Below the pieces are notes generated by a model that did not search any database, was not told where the DNA came from, and was given only the letters and a program-made list of their open reading frames with translations. Shown here one piece after another: positions 1-8,362 of a DNA stretch of 64,000 nucleotides. The DNA is from JBKEAJ01 sp047974415 (GTDB lineage Bacteria; Bacteroidota; Bacteroidia; Bacteroidales; Prolixibacteraceae), in contig JBKECH010000075.1 in NCBI GenBank assembly GCA_047974415.1, positions 7,230 through 71,229 of the forward strand. The letters run 5' to 3'. Every line of letters starts with the position of its first letter. Positions within the stretch are counted from its first letter, which is position 1. The translations under genes were made by a program, and so were the position numbers.

Positions 1-1
1 G

Positions 2-637
2 TCTCTATTGGCACTTTGCGGAGTTCTTCCTTTTTGGAATGGGAGTTTCTCGACATCTATGATTTACCGCGGTCATGGCGATTATAACGAGATGCTGGCT
101 AGGTTAGCATATGCAATGCGTCTATCCACAAAAATATCAGTATCTGTAGGTTTTGATTATCTCACAGCTAGAGCTTTGGCGGATGATTATAGGGGCAATA
201 TGTTTACCTTTGAACTAGGTGCAAGCTATAAGCCAAATGACAGATTAAATTTTGCATTTCATACTTTCAACCCCATCGGAACAAAAGCATCTGGCGAGGG
301 ATATATGAATGAGAAGCTATCTGTATATAGAGGTGGTGGAGCATTTCTTTTGTCTGAATTTGCAACAATACTAACTGAAGTTGAATATTCCAATGACTAC
401 AAAACAGTTGCAAAAGTCGGGCTACTATTGTCTTTCGAGGAAAAGTACGAAATATATGGAGGCTTTAATACCTATCCCAACCAGCTGTCATTTGGACTGG
501 GTTACACATGGAGAGATGTAAAAATTGATTTCTATTCACACTATCACTTTGTCCTAGGCTATACGCCTGGACTGTCTTTCTCGTACCAATTTGGAACTAG
601 CAGAGCCCTTAGGGACAGAACATCTGCAACCTTTTAA
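2..637 (+). CDS. Outer-membrane beta-barrel-like protein, C-terminal part (gene cut by window edge)
   Basis: The reading frame is open to the left edge of the window, so only the C-terminal ~211 residues are present and the true start is outside. The visible part is rich in alternating aromatic/polar strands (for example FTFELGASYKP, LSFGLGYTWRDVKIDFYSHY, LSFSYQFG), as expected for an outer-membrane beta-barrel of Bacteroidota. It ends 11 bp before the next outer-membrane gene on the same strand, so the two are probably co-transcribed. No specific family can be named from this fragment; a PorV/PorQ-like barrel is possible but not shown. Confidence 0.6.
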   Translation, partial: SLLALCGVLPFWNGSFSTSMIYRGHGDYNEMLARLAYAMRLSTKISVSVGFDYLTARALADDYRGNMFTFELGASYKPNDRLNFAFHTFNPIGTKASGEGYMNEKLSVYRGGGAFLLSEFATILTEVEYSNDYKTVAKVGLLLSFEEKYEIYGGFNTYPNQLSFGLGYTWRDVKIDFYSHYHFVLGYTPGLSFSYQFGTSRALRDRTSATF

Positions 638-648
638 AACACAACGCA

Positions 649-2667
649 ATGAATGCCAGAAAAATACACATCATCGCCATTGTCCTCTTTGTTTTATTAT
701 CGGCAAGTATAGATATATACGGACAAAGCGAACTTGAGATGGTGCTTCAATCCATATTGGAGGACGAAGACAACGAACGAGTGGCAGAGCTGACAGACCA
801 ACTCGAAAGTCTCCACATGAATCCCATAGACCTCAACAATAAAACAGACATTGACCGACTTGACCAATTAGAAATCATTACAGCTTTCCAACGAGAAGAA
901 ATAAAAGCCTATGCAAGGAGTTATGCACCCATAAGAACCTTCAACGAGCTGCGTGGTCTTGCTGGAATTGACGAGGGTACGATGAAGTTATTAGAGCTAT
1001 TCACAATACTCGGGACAGGTACAAAAACCACAGCATCATTATTCGATGGTAAGAACGAGTTTATCGCTCGTTATCAGTCGGTTTTACAAAAATCAAAGGG
1101 TTATATTGAAAGAGATGATGGTAGCACTCCATACATAGGCGACAAAAACAAGTATTACATCCGTTATCGGTTCGACGGAAGTCGTATGCGTTTTGGTATT
1201 GTGGGCGACAAAGATCCTGGAGAGTCTTTTTTTGATGGCGAAAACAAGGCTGGGTTCGATTTCTATTCTGCTCATATGCAGTATAATATGCAGGGATTTG
1301 TACGTCAAATTAATTTGGGGGACTTTAGGGTAAATTATGGACAAGGGCTTTCTTCTTACAATGGCTTTGGCATAGGTAAATCATCGCAACCAACTAATTT
1401 AATGAAAGCTAACCGTGGGATTAGTGCTTTTGCCTCTGCCGACGAGTCTAACTTTTACCGAGGGGCAGCTGTAAGTTTTGCAAAGGGCAAAATCAGTGGT
1501 AGCATTTTTGGGTCCTATGATAAGAAAGATGCTTCACTAAGTGCTAACAGCGAGTATATAAACACAATTAGACGCACAGGCTACCACCGAACGGAGGGAG
1601 AAATACAAGGTAAAGACAAGCTTGCCGAAACGAGCTTCGGAGCGAACGTCAGCTTAACTATCAATAGGTTGCGTATTGGTATAAACAGCATTAATCATCT
1701 ACTCGACAAATCATTGATAAAAGGTTCTCAACTGTATCAGTTATACGAGCTGGAGGGAAGAAGTTTGAAAATTCTTAGCTCTGATTATCAATGGTCATTC
1801 AACAAGGTTATATTATTCGGAGAGCTTGCAAATAGCATAGAAACTGGAGGATTAGCATATGTGGGAGGTATAAATCTCAAAAGTGGACGTAATTCGGAAT
1901 TTGCTTTTATATATAGAAATTACGCTAAAGAATTTCACAATCTTTACGGGGGTGGATTTTCGGAGAGTTCACAAGACAACGACGAAAGAGGTCTATATAT
2001 AGGCTTTGAGTCGCAGCCCATTGCAAAACTAGACCTCAGAAGCTATATAGACTTTTATAAGTTCAATGCTATTAAATATAGGACCATAGCTCCGACAAAC
2101 GGTTGTGACTTCATGGCAGAATTGGAATATAATTACAATTATAAGTTAAGCTTCACACTCCGCTCCAAGTATGAAGCAACAGAAAGAAAATCATTGCAGG
2201 ACGAACGACACTACTTGCAAAAACCTTTCAACACAGGCTATACGCGACTGTACGCAAGCTATTCGCCATGTGAGCAAGTTGTATTGCGAAGTCGAGTCGA
2301 CTATGCATACACTGAATTTGGAGAGAAGAGCTCGGGATGGTATTTTGGACAGGATGTTAACATTAGTCTTTTGGGAGAGACCCTAAAATGGTGGAATAGA
2401 GCAGCCTGGTTCAATACCAATGGGAGCAACCTACAAATCTACGCTTACGAAAACGATGTGCTATATTCATATTCGGTGCCCACATTGTCAGGAAAGGGAT
2501 GGCGTTTCTACACAATGCTGAAATTAGAATTTGGACGTCACCTTAGGTTTTGGCTACGATATTCACGCATACAAATGAGTGATGATGAAAACATTGGAAG
2601 CCAGTATAACGAAATACCAAAAAAGTATCGTGATGAAGTAAAATTGCAGATGCAAGTAAAGTTTTGA
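649..2667 (+). CDS. Helix-hairpin-helix domain outer-membrane protein
   Basis: 672-residue exported protein. Residues 1-26 form a signal peptide ending at IYGQ. Residues ~55-120 carry a ComEA-like helix-hairpin-helix module (NPIDLNNKTDIDRLDQLEII, then FNELRGLAGIDEGTMKLL). The rest is a long series of amphipathic beta-strands, typical of a beta-barrel, ending MQVKF with the terminal aromatic residue usual for barrels. Such HhH-plus-barrel proteins are common in Bacteroidales but have no assigned role. DNA uptake is sometimes suggested because of the ComEA-like module, but that is inference. It lies 11 bp after another barrel gene, suggesting a two-gene operon. Confidence 0.75.
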   Translation: MNARKIHIIAIVLFVLLSASIDIYGQSELEMVLQSILEDEDNERVAELTDQLESLHMNPIDLNNKTDIDRLDQLEIITAFQREEIKAYARSYAPIRTFNELRGLAGIDEGTMKLLELFTILGTGTKTTASLFDGKNEFIARYQSVLQKSKGYIERDDGSTPYIGDKNKYYIRYRFDGSRMRFGIVGDKDPGESFFDGENKAGFDFYSAHMQYNMQGFVRQINLGDFRVNYGQGLSSYNGFGIGKSSQPTNLMKANRGISAFASADESNFYRGAAVSFAKGKISGSIFGSYDKKDASLSANSEYINTIRRTGYHRTEGEIQGKDKLAETSFGANVSLTINRLRIGINSINHLLDKSLIKGSQLYQLYELEGRSLKILSSDYQWSFNKVILFGELANSIETGGLAYVGGINLKSGRNSEFAFIYRNYAKEFHNLYGGGFSESSQDNDERGLYIGFESQPIAKLDLRSYIDFYKFNAIKYRTIAPTNGCDFMAELEYNYNYKLSFTLRSKYEATERKSLQDERHYLQKPFNTGYTRLYASYSPCEQVVLRSRVDYAYTEFGEKSSGWYFGQDVNISLLGETLKWWNRAAWFNTNGSNLQIYAYENDVLYSYSVPTLSGKGWRFYTMLKLEFGRHLRFWLRYSRIQMSDDENIGSQYNEIPKKYRDEVKLQMQVKF

Positions 2668-2707
2668 ATATATGGAAATACTACTTGTTTCTAATTTACA
2701 CGCATAG

Positions 2708-3745
2708 TTACATATTCCAACCTTGTGCTTTCAATTCGATTTCTGAGCCTCCTTTTGTCACTAGAGTATTGCTTTGTTCATAAGTCGTTATGTGACCTAT
2801 TGCTGTAATGTCAGTGTCATTTTTTATCTTTTTGAAGGCTTCTAAAGGAACAGTAAACAAGATCTCGAAATCGTCGCCACCATTCAGCGCTGCTACAATA
2901 GGGTTTATATCAAACTCCTGAGCTGTATTGATTGTCTGGTCTGCCATTGGTATCTTTTCTTCATAAATCTTCGTTCCACAATTCGAGCTCGTTGCTATGT
3001 GCATCAATGCAGAAGCTATCCCTTCGTCTATGCTTCTCATCGCTGTAGGTACAATATTGTAAGAATCTAATATCGATATTAAATCTACTCTTGCTTTCGG
3101 GCGCAGATATCTTTCTAGAATGTAGCTCGCTCCATCAAGTTGAGGCTGACTGTTGGGGTTTATTTTAAAGACTTCTTTTTCTCTTTCTAGCAATTGTAGT
3201 CCCATATATGCAGCTCCCAAATCGCCAGTCACACAAATCAGGTCATTTGTCAATGCTCCATGTTGCCCAATTGCTTTTTTATGTTCGTCTGTTGTTCCTA
3301 TGGCTGTTGTGGTAATAAGCATACCTGAAACTGCGCTTTTCAAATCGACGTTTGTAAGGTCTAGTTTATAGTCGTTGCAGGCTTGTTCTATGCCCATAAA
3401 TAAATCTTCCAAAGCCTCGACCGAGAACCTGTCGGAAACTGCAATATTGATTATGATTTGTTCTGCATATCCACACATTGCACTTATGTTTGCGACAGCT
3501 TGCGTAACAGACTTATAGCCAAGGTGAACCAAGGGGACATACATGAGGTCGAAGTCTATTCCAGCTATCATGGTTGTGGTACTAACGATACTTATACCTT
3601 CGTTATTCACAAGGGTAGCATCGTCGTTAGCTTCCGATTTTGTCGACATGTTTTCATGGGAAAAACGCCCTGCGAGATGTCGCACAAGCGCCTGTCTGCC
3701 AGTGCTGTTAAGCGGTGTGAATTGAGTTTTTTGAGAATTGTCCAT
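2708..3745 (-). CDS. ThiL-like (thiamine-monophosphate kinase family) protein with altered catalytic motifs
   Basis: 345 residues, full length for ThiL, the ATP-dependent kinase that makes thiamine diphosphate. The fold-level match is clear: VPLVHLGYKSV, SGDLGAAYMGLQLLEREK-type segment (here VTGDLGAAYMGLQLLEREK), IYEEKIP and ALNGGDDFEILFTVPL are all recognisable. The Mg/ATP-binding acidic motifs that define the enzyme are changed. GDDAAV reads NDDATLV, STD..-EGVHF reads STTTMIAGIDF, SDI-AMG reads ANISAMCG, GGDTT reads NVDLK, and DISDGL reads SIDEGIA. I therefore call it ThiL-like and not thiL. It may be inactive, or have acquired another role. Start chosen at the ATG giving MDNSQKT. It stands alone, convergent with the HhH gene. 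Confidence 0.75.
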   Translation of the reverse strand: MDNSQKTQFTPLNSTGRQALVRHLAGRFSHENMSTKSEANDDATLVNNEGISIVSTTTMIAGIDFDLMYVPLVHLGYKSVTQAVANISAMCGYAEQIIINIAVSDRFSVEALEDLFMGIEQACNDYKLDLTNVDLKSAVSGMLITTTAIGTTDEHKKAIGQHGALTNDLICVTGDLGAAYMGLQLLEREKEVFKINPNSQPQLDGASYILERYLRPKARVDLISILDSYNIVPTAMRSIDEGIASALMHIATSSNCGTKIYEEKIPMADQTINTAQEFDINPIVAALNGGDDFEILFTVPLEAFKKIKNDTDITAIGHITTYEQSNTLVTKGGSEIELKAQGWNM

Positions 3746-3822
3746 TTCTAAATGATTTTAGTATTCGGATTGTAAAGATAGTAAAATAGTGTTATTACAA
3801 CTCTAATAAACAAGCTTGCAAT

Positions 3823-3852
3823 AAAAAAGCCGAGCATGTTCTCGGCTTTTGC
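3823..3852 (-). terminator. Rho-independent terminator
   Basis: Perfect inverted repeat AAAAGCCGAG / CTCGGCTTTT (3825-3834 and 3841-3850) with a 6-nt loop. On the minus strand the stem is followed by a T run, and it lies just past the stop of the DUF805 gene at 3878, which it probably terminates. Confidence 0.8.
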
Positions 3853-3877
3853 TAAATATCTGGGGAAATATGGATGT

Positions 3878-4255
3878 TTAGTTGCTTTTTCCTATCTCAT
3901 CTACCTCAAATGAACTTCCTCCTTTGGGATCTTCTCCATATTTGTTACTCCCTTCATTTCCTTCTGTACAGCATAGAATAAGGTTATATATGGGTATAAG
4001 AATAAACCACCCACTCTTGCCGACATCATGCATACGTCTTATCGCCACTGCCAAGGAAGGTAAAAATACGGCCAAGTTATAAATACCATATATAGGACCT
4101 GACTCAGGTCCAGAAGCCGAACCAATAAGCTGCTCGATTATATAGATTATAATACTAATAATAAAAGAGAATAAGACAAACATCCAGAACTCTTTACGTC
4201 TAGCACGTCCTGTAAAATTCACATAATTCTTTAAAACTTTAATGTAATAATTCAT
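3878..4255 (-). CDS. DUF805 family small membrane protein
   Basis: 125 residues. The N-terminus (YVNFTGRARRKEFWMFVLF) is the DUF805 hallmark, followed by a transmembrane helix (SFIISIIIYIIEQLIG), a second hydrophobic segment (YNLAVFLPSLAVAIRR), the conserved RMHDVGKSGW motif and a third hydrophobic stretch (FILIPIYNLILCC). The tail is hydrophilic (YGEDPKGGS). Members sit in the inner membrane and their function is unknown. It is monocistronic, with a strong terminator directly downstream. Confidence 0.9.
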   Translation of the reverse strand: MNYYIKVLKNYVNFTGRARRKEFWMFVLFSFIISIIIYIIEQLIGSASGPESGPIYGIYNLAVFLPSLAVAIRRMHDVGKSGWFILIPIYNLILCCTEGNEGSNKYGEDPKGGSSFEVDEIGKSN

Positions 4256-4614
4256 ATTGATAATTCTTTTAATACTCCCTACTCATAAGGCTTTTCGGTT
4301 TCGCCCCGTTTTTGTATGGTATCTGGACTCCATTAATTTTCGTTCAGAGCTAAAAAAACGAGTGATACAAATTATATCTTGGCTCTATGTCGAATGTGGT
4401 GGGTAGACTTTAATGGAAAATAGAAAAAGTATTCGAATTGCAACACAAAAGAGCATTTTGGCGTAACGTTTCTTTAAACAGTTTTATCTTGGTAGAGGGT
4501 GTATCAAGTGTTTTCTTCGAAAAGTTTTGGTAGGCCTAATGATTTTTTAGTTTCCAAATCTCACCCACTATATTCGACATAGAGCCATTATCTTATACCC
4601 GAATATTAGCTCAA
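4256..4614. other. Intergenic region holding a MITE-like element
   Basis: No credible gene. Most of the interval (4381-4586) is a short element with terminal inverted repeats, described separately. The flanks are AT-rich without an obvious signal. Confidence 0.6.
4381..4586. mobile_element. 206-bp MITE-like element with 27-28 bp terminal inverted repeats
   Basis: The left end GGCTCTATGTCGAAT... (4381-4407) is repeated in inverted form at 4559-4586 (...ATTCGACATAGAGCC). The outer 15 bp are identical and the inner part differs at a few positions. Flanking octamers TATATCTT (left) and ATTATCTT (right) agree at 6 of 8 positions, consistent with an old 8-bp target duplication. The interior has no transposase frame. 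GGCTCT-type ends with 8-bp duplications recall ISL3-family elements; this assignment is inference. Confidence 0.65.
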
Positions 4615-5649
4615 TCAAATAAGTTTTTTATTTTTTATAAAGCCGTAGACACTCTTTGCACTTATTTTTTCCATGCATAATAATGATTTCTGCTCACATT
4701 TTTTTGCGCCATATACAGAGCAGGGGCGACATGGTAACTCTCGTTCTGCTGATATGGTAAATTCTTTAGATTTTCCCAGAGGAGCAAAGCCCAGCGAGGG
4801 GTCTGTAGCCCCCCATATTGAAGCGACAGTTCCACCAGAAAGCGATGCAAGGTGCATATTAAAAGAGTCCATTGTTATGTTTAAGTCTACCGTAGCTAGG
4901 AGAGACATTTCTTCTTCCAGCGAAAATTTACCAGCAACGACCTCGACATTGTCGAACGCTCCTGCGATATTATCCAATTTATCTTTCTCGGGTTTACCTC
5001 CTATCAGCAATATATTAAGTTGTTCTGTTTGCAGTAATTCAATTAACTCAACGACCTTATCGTCGCCCCAAACCTTGTTGTCGTGAGCGGCATATGGAGC
5101 AATACATACGGTTCTTTTCTGTGGTAGGCTCTTTATATATTTTTCTATCACGTCCACAGCTTCATTGCCAGGTATTAACGAGGGGATAGAGAATTTTGCA
5201 TGAATGTCAGCTTTTTTGAAGGCATCAAGGTATCTATCGGCAGTGTGTTTTAAGGGGCTTGACAACTTCTGTCTAATAAAATCTTTTTTCTCGTTGCGCC
5301 CTTTATCTATGACAGAAGATTTTACTCCTTTTGCTGTGAAGAAATAGCTGCGAATAAGTTTAGTGCGCAATACATCATGCAGGTCTATTATGAAATCGTA
5401 GTTATTCTTAGACAGTTGTTTTGCTAACTTCAGCACTCCTCCTACACTTTTGTACTTGCTCTTCAGGTCGACACCTATTACGTTTAAGTCCTTTATGCCA
5501 CTAAACAAAGGTTCGCAAGCACTTTTAGTTAGCACTGTAAACTTAGTGTTATGGTATTTTTCTACAACTCCTTTTATGGCGGCAGTAGACATTGCCACAT
5601 CGCCGAAGGCAGAAAATCTAATTATCAAAACATTGATGGGGGTATCCAT
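4615..5649 (-). CDS. Glycosyltransferase family 9 (heptosyltransferase-like)
   Basis: 344 residues. The N-terminal Rossmann domain starts INVLIIRFSAFGDVAMSTAAI, the usual GT9 opening with the glycine/aspartate acceptor loop. The C-terminal nucleotide-sugar domain has APYAAHDNKVW, LLIGGKPEKDKL and TMDSFNMHLASLSGG...WGATDPS, which corresponds to the GT9 signature around the conserved D..-MHLA and G.TDP. Family members transfer ADP-heptose or related sugars to the lipopolysaccharide core on the cytoplasmic face. The actual acceptor here is unknown. It starts 5 bp after the DUF6165 gene, so the two form an operon. Confidence 0.88.
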   Translation of the reverse strand: MDTPINVLIIRFSAFGDVAMSTAAIKGVVEKYHNTKFTVLTKSACEPLFSGIKDLNVIGVDLKSKYKSVGGVLKLAKQLSKNNYDFIIDLHDVLRTKLIRSYFFTAKGVKSSVIDKGRNEKKDFIRQKLSSPLKHTADRYLDAFKKADIHAKFSIPSLIPGNEAVDVIEKYIKSLPQKRTVCIAPYAAHDNKVWGDDKVVELIELLQTEQLNILLIGGKPEKDKLDNIAGAFDNVEVVAGKFSLEEEMSLLATVDLNITMDSFNMHLASLSGGTVASIWGATDPSLGFAPLGKSKEFTISAERELPCRPCSVYGAKKCEQKSLLCMEKISAKSVYGFIKNKKLI

Positions 5650-5654
5650 GTTTT

Positions 5655-6029
5655 TTAGTTGTATTTTTCGTAACTTTTTTCTTCAACAAGGTCAGAGTTG
5701 GTAATCTCATTTATCTTCCGTTTTACTTCCGAGCGCTTATCATTGGTGTAGTATACTGCTCGTGCATTTTTTACGAATGCCTCGCCAAAATCTTTTCTGC
5801 GCTCCATGTCTCTCAACCTGTCTTCCACGTCCCAAAGTTCTTTGTTTATTTTCAGAAGCTCTTTATAAAGCTCATTGTCTTTGCTGATAATTGTTGCAAC
5901 GGCTTTGTCTAGTACGACATACTCCTTGCGTAAATTTGTCAACTTAGCTTTATCTGTTATCTCAGAAAGCTTAATTTCGATGATTGTCAACTTGTCAACA
6001 ATCTCTCCGTTTGAAACTTCAATCTTCAT
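5655..6029 (-). CDS. DUF6165 family protein
   Basis: 124 residues, acidic and lysine-rich, strongly alpha-helical and probably coiled-coil. It opens MKIEVSNGEIVDKLTIIEIK, which matches the start I recall for DUF6165 proteins, followed by KLTNLRKEY, LLKINKELWDVEDRLR and KINEITNSDL. No enzymatic motif is seen and no function is known. Such proteins often neighbour surface-polysaccharide glycosyltransferases, and here it precedes a GT9 gene by 5 bp, so a supporting role in lipopolysaccharide or glycan assembly is plausible. Confidence 0.8.
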   Translation of the reverse strand: MKIEVSNGEIVDKLTIIEIKLSEITDKAKLTNLRKEYVVLDKAVATIISKDNELYKELLKINKELWDVEDRLRDMERRKDFGEAFVKNARAVYYTNDKRSEVKRKINEITNSDLVEEKSYEKYN

Positions 6030-6070
6030 TTTGTTTTACTATTTAATATATCCAATAGACTAGTTTTAAA

Positions 6071-6205
6071 TTAGAGTCCGCTTATAAAATCCAAGGTCTG
6101 CCTAATAATGCACTCCAACGGGACTTGAGAGCGAACAAGTAGGTATACTCAAACTTCCAACATCATACGAGCACTAACCAGCAACTGGTCTTGATTGTCC
6201 ACAAA
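6071..6205. repeat. Dispersed intergenic repeat family 1, degenerate copy
   Basis: Begins TTAGAGTCCGCTTATAAAATCC, close to the left end of four other copies (8929, 21690, 33105, 42939 reversed), and closes with a decayed version of the right end (GGTCTTGATTGTCCAC). The interior has diverged. It sits between the DUF6165 start and the DUF481 remnant and has no coding capacity. Confidence 0.5.
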
Positions 6206-6244
6206 GATAGTTATTTATCATCTATAAAAGTTTTATTTTTATGT

Positions 6245-7223
6245 TTATTTATTGTCCCAGCCAAAAGCCGTCTGAAAAATGTAAACAAAGTTGTTGGCAT
6301 CGTTTGTTGCTTTTGAGTCAAAATCGCAAGATACACTTATCTTAATGTAGAAATTTAGTGGCAAATCATACTTTATAGAGCTACTAAGATCCGCCCTAAA
6401 TCGTCCCCAGTCAGAAATGCTGGGATACATATTTAACCTTAGAGAGAGGTCTATATCAGAGTTTCCAATAATCGAAGCTTCTGTTCCACTATACAATTCC
6501 ATGGAGTTGTGCGTTCCTGAAAAGGAGTTTGAGTATTCTTCGTTGTTCCATGCAGCACCCAGTCCAGTAAGGATATAATACATATTTGTATTTTTGATAT
6601 ATCTGCCATATCCAGCCATGTTTGTATTACGTCTTTTAAGATATTGTTCTTCGTTCTTAAGGTAGTCGGTATTAATCATAGCAATTCATCCTTTTTTGAG
6701 AAAAATACTGCTGCCAAGCTCCCATCAATTCTAAGATAAGAGCTGGCATTCTCCTGATTATTAAACACGACACTTGCATCAAAGCTAGTTCTCCACTTAT
6801 TTCTAATATAGGAAGCATCGGTATTGAAAGATGCTTGACTGAGTTTTTTGCAGAAATAAAATTATATCCCAAATCGAATCCAGCATTTAGTTTTCCGTAT
6901 TTATTCACGCGCTCTATATGTACAATATGAGAAATATCAATACGCCCAAACTTGCTCGCGTCTTCTACGTAAGGCATTATAACACTTTTATTTACAGGGG
7001 CAGTGTCGGTGTTCAGTTTTGCGTTGTGTCGTCCCCCATTTTGGAGAGTTATTAAAAAATACCTACCGGTATATACCTCCTTAACCTTATCCCATTTTAT
7101 TGCAAAGTCATGTTTGCTGTATCGTGTTTTATAGCTTAGAATATTTTTGTCTAATTTTTGAATGCGCCCTTTTATGTAGAAGTTGTTTAAAGTAAATTTT
7201 CCAATGCTGCTATCAGAAAATGT
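6245..7223 (-). pseudogene. Broken DUF481-type outer-membrane protein gene
   Basis: Three consecutive frames on the minus strand read as one DUF481-like protein. The first runs from about 7223 (IGKFTLNNFYIKGRIQKLDK...IKWDKVKEVYTG...MPYVEDASKFGRIDIS...LGYNFISAK). A one-base slip at an A run near 6848 moves to ASFNTDASYIRNKWRTSF...SSYLRIDGSLAAVFFSKKDEL. A second slip near 6676 gives INTDYLKNEEQYLKRRN...YYILTGLGAAWNNEEYS and the C-terminus ending at 6245. The signal peptide and start codon are missing, with an in-frame TGA at 7224-7226. The gene is dead unless these are sequencing errors. Nearby is a decayed IS element. Confidence 0.8.
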
Positions 7224-7311
7224 TCATATTGATGATTTATAGTCATAAAGCAACGGTTATCAATATTAATCTTTCAAAAAAACTATGTTAGACAAAAGTA
7301 TTATAAAAAAG

Positions 7312-8297
7312 ATCACTAGCATCCGAAAGTTTTTTTTAATTTGCTTAAAATACCCCTCTATCCCAGTGTTTACCTTGCTAGTATAGCAATTACCCGGAAA
7401 ATAAGTCTTTTTGGAACTGTATTTCCATCTGTTGGACTTACTTAAGCTTTCTTGCTCCCTCTTTCACCTGGTTGCATACATAATCTAGTGTGAGATAGTG
7501 GTACAGGCAGAACCTGATTTTTTCTGACAAGTTGGAAAATGTAATAGCTCCTTTCACTCGGGTTCGTTTGATAAGCTCTACGAGCAAGTAACATAAATCT
7601 GGGACTTGACAGCATTTTGACTTGTCCCCCAAAAGGTTTTAACCTGAAGATTTTGCTTAATAGCCTTGAAAAACAGCTCAATATCCCCGCGTTTCTTGTA
7701 TCCTCGACAATAATAGTGTCTTTGGCAAAAACTAAATGTTCTAAACCGTGCCTGTCATGTACTTTAGCTTCCCTAATATTAAGCACTTCGGGAATCATCA
7801 GGGCATCATCCCAGTGAGTATGTAATTTGATGCCACCTTTAGCTGTCCGAAACTCTGCCCAATCAAACATAGACAGACATAGATATATAACAGAGCTATC
7901 AATGAGTTTGATGCTTTTGTTCTTAATCTCCTCTATAACCTTTGACTTGTGATGCTTTTTCAATACCGATTTATAATGACTCAACAAACGATAATATAGA
8001 CTCTCAAACACCTGCCAATCACGCTTTTTATTCCCATTGCTCATGGTGGAGCGTGCAGGGCTTTGCTTTAGGTTTAGATCCCTAATGAAAAGCTCACTTA
8101 CTCCTATTCCTGTTGATATATCCCTTAAACTCTGACACTTATTAAGCTGTCCGAAAATTAATGCTACTAATTGGTCGTAAGCCTTGTATTTACTGCAACC
8201 TTTATCGCTTTGATTTTTATGTATATTAGTTTGATGAGACAACAAATATACGGGATTCTCAGGATTTTAAAAAATACAACTTTCGGACGCAGGTGAT
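7312..8297 (-). mobile_element. Decayed, internally deleted IS4-type insertion sequence
   Basis: Imperfect terminal inverted repeats: ATCACTAGCATCCGAAAGTT at 7312-7331 and, inverted, ATCACCTGCGTCCGAAAGTT at 8278-8297 (17 of 20 identical). The element is about 986 bp, shorter than usual for IS4-type elements. It encodes one transposase on the minus strand, which is damaged. No convincing target-site duplication was seen. Confidence 0.8.
7438..8245 (-). pseudogene. IS4-type transposase, deleted and frameshifted
   Basis: The N-terminal part is readable: YDQLVALIFGQLNKCQSLRD, DLNLKQSPARSTMSNGNKKR, and the first catalytic Asp in KLIDSSVIYLCLS. The second Asp motif (DTIIVED, expected FDRGY) is followed at once, in another frame, by KKRGDIELFFKAIKQNLQVK and TFWGTSQNAVKSQIYV, the C-terminal YREK region. 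About 100 residues that normally separate the two are missing. A further frame change leads to the tail EKIRFCLYHYLTLDYVCNQV. The transposase cannot be functional. Confidence 0.85.
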
Positions 8298-8362
8298 GTA
8301 TTTACTGAAAAAGTTTTGACTTGACTTTGGGTATTGCTATACTTGCAAAAAAAAATCTCATT

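Noticed and set aside
4673..5086. Plus-strand frame of 137 residues
   Set aside because: It lies opposite the well-supported glycosyltransferase-9 gene and has no recognisable features.
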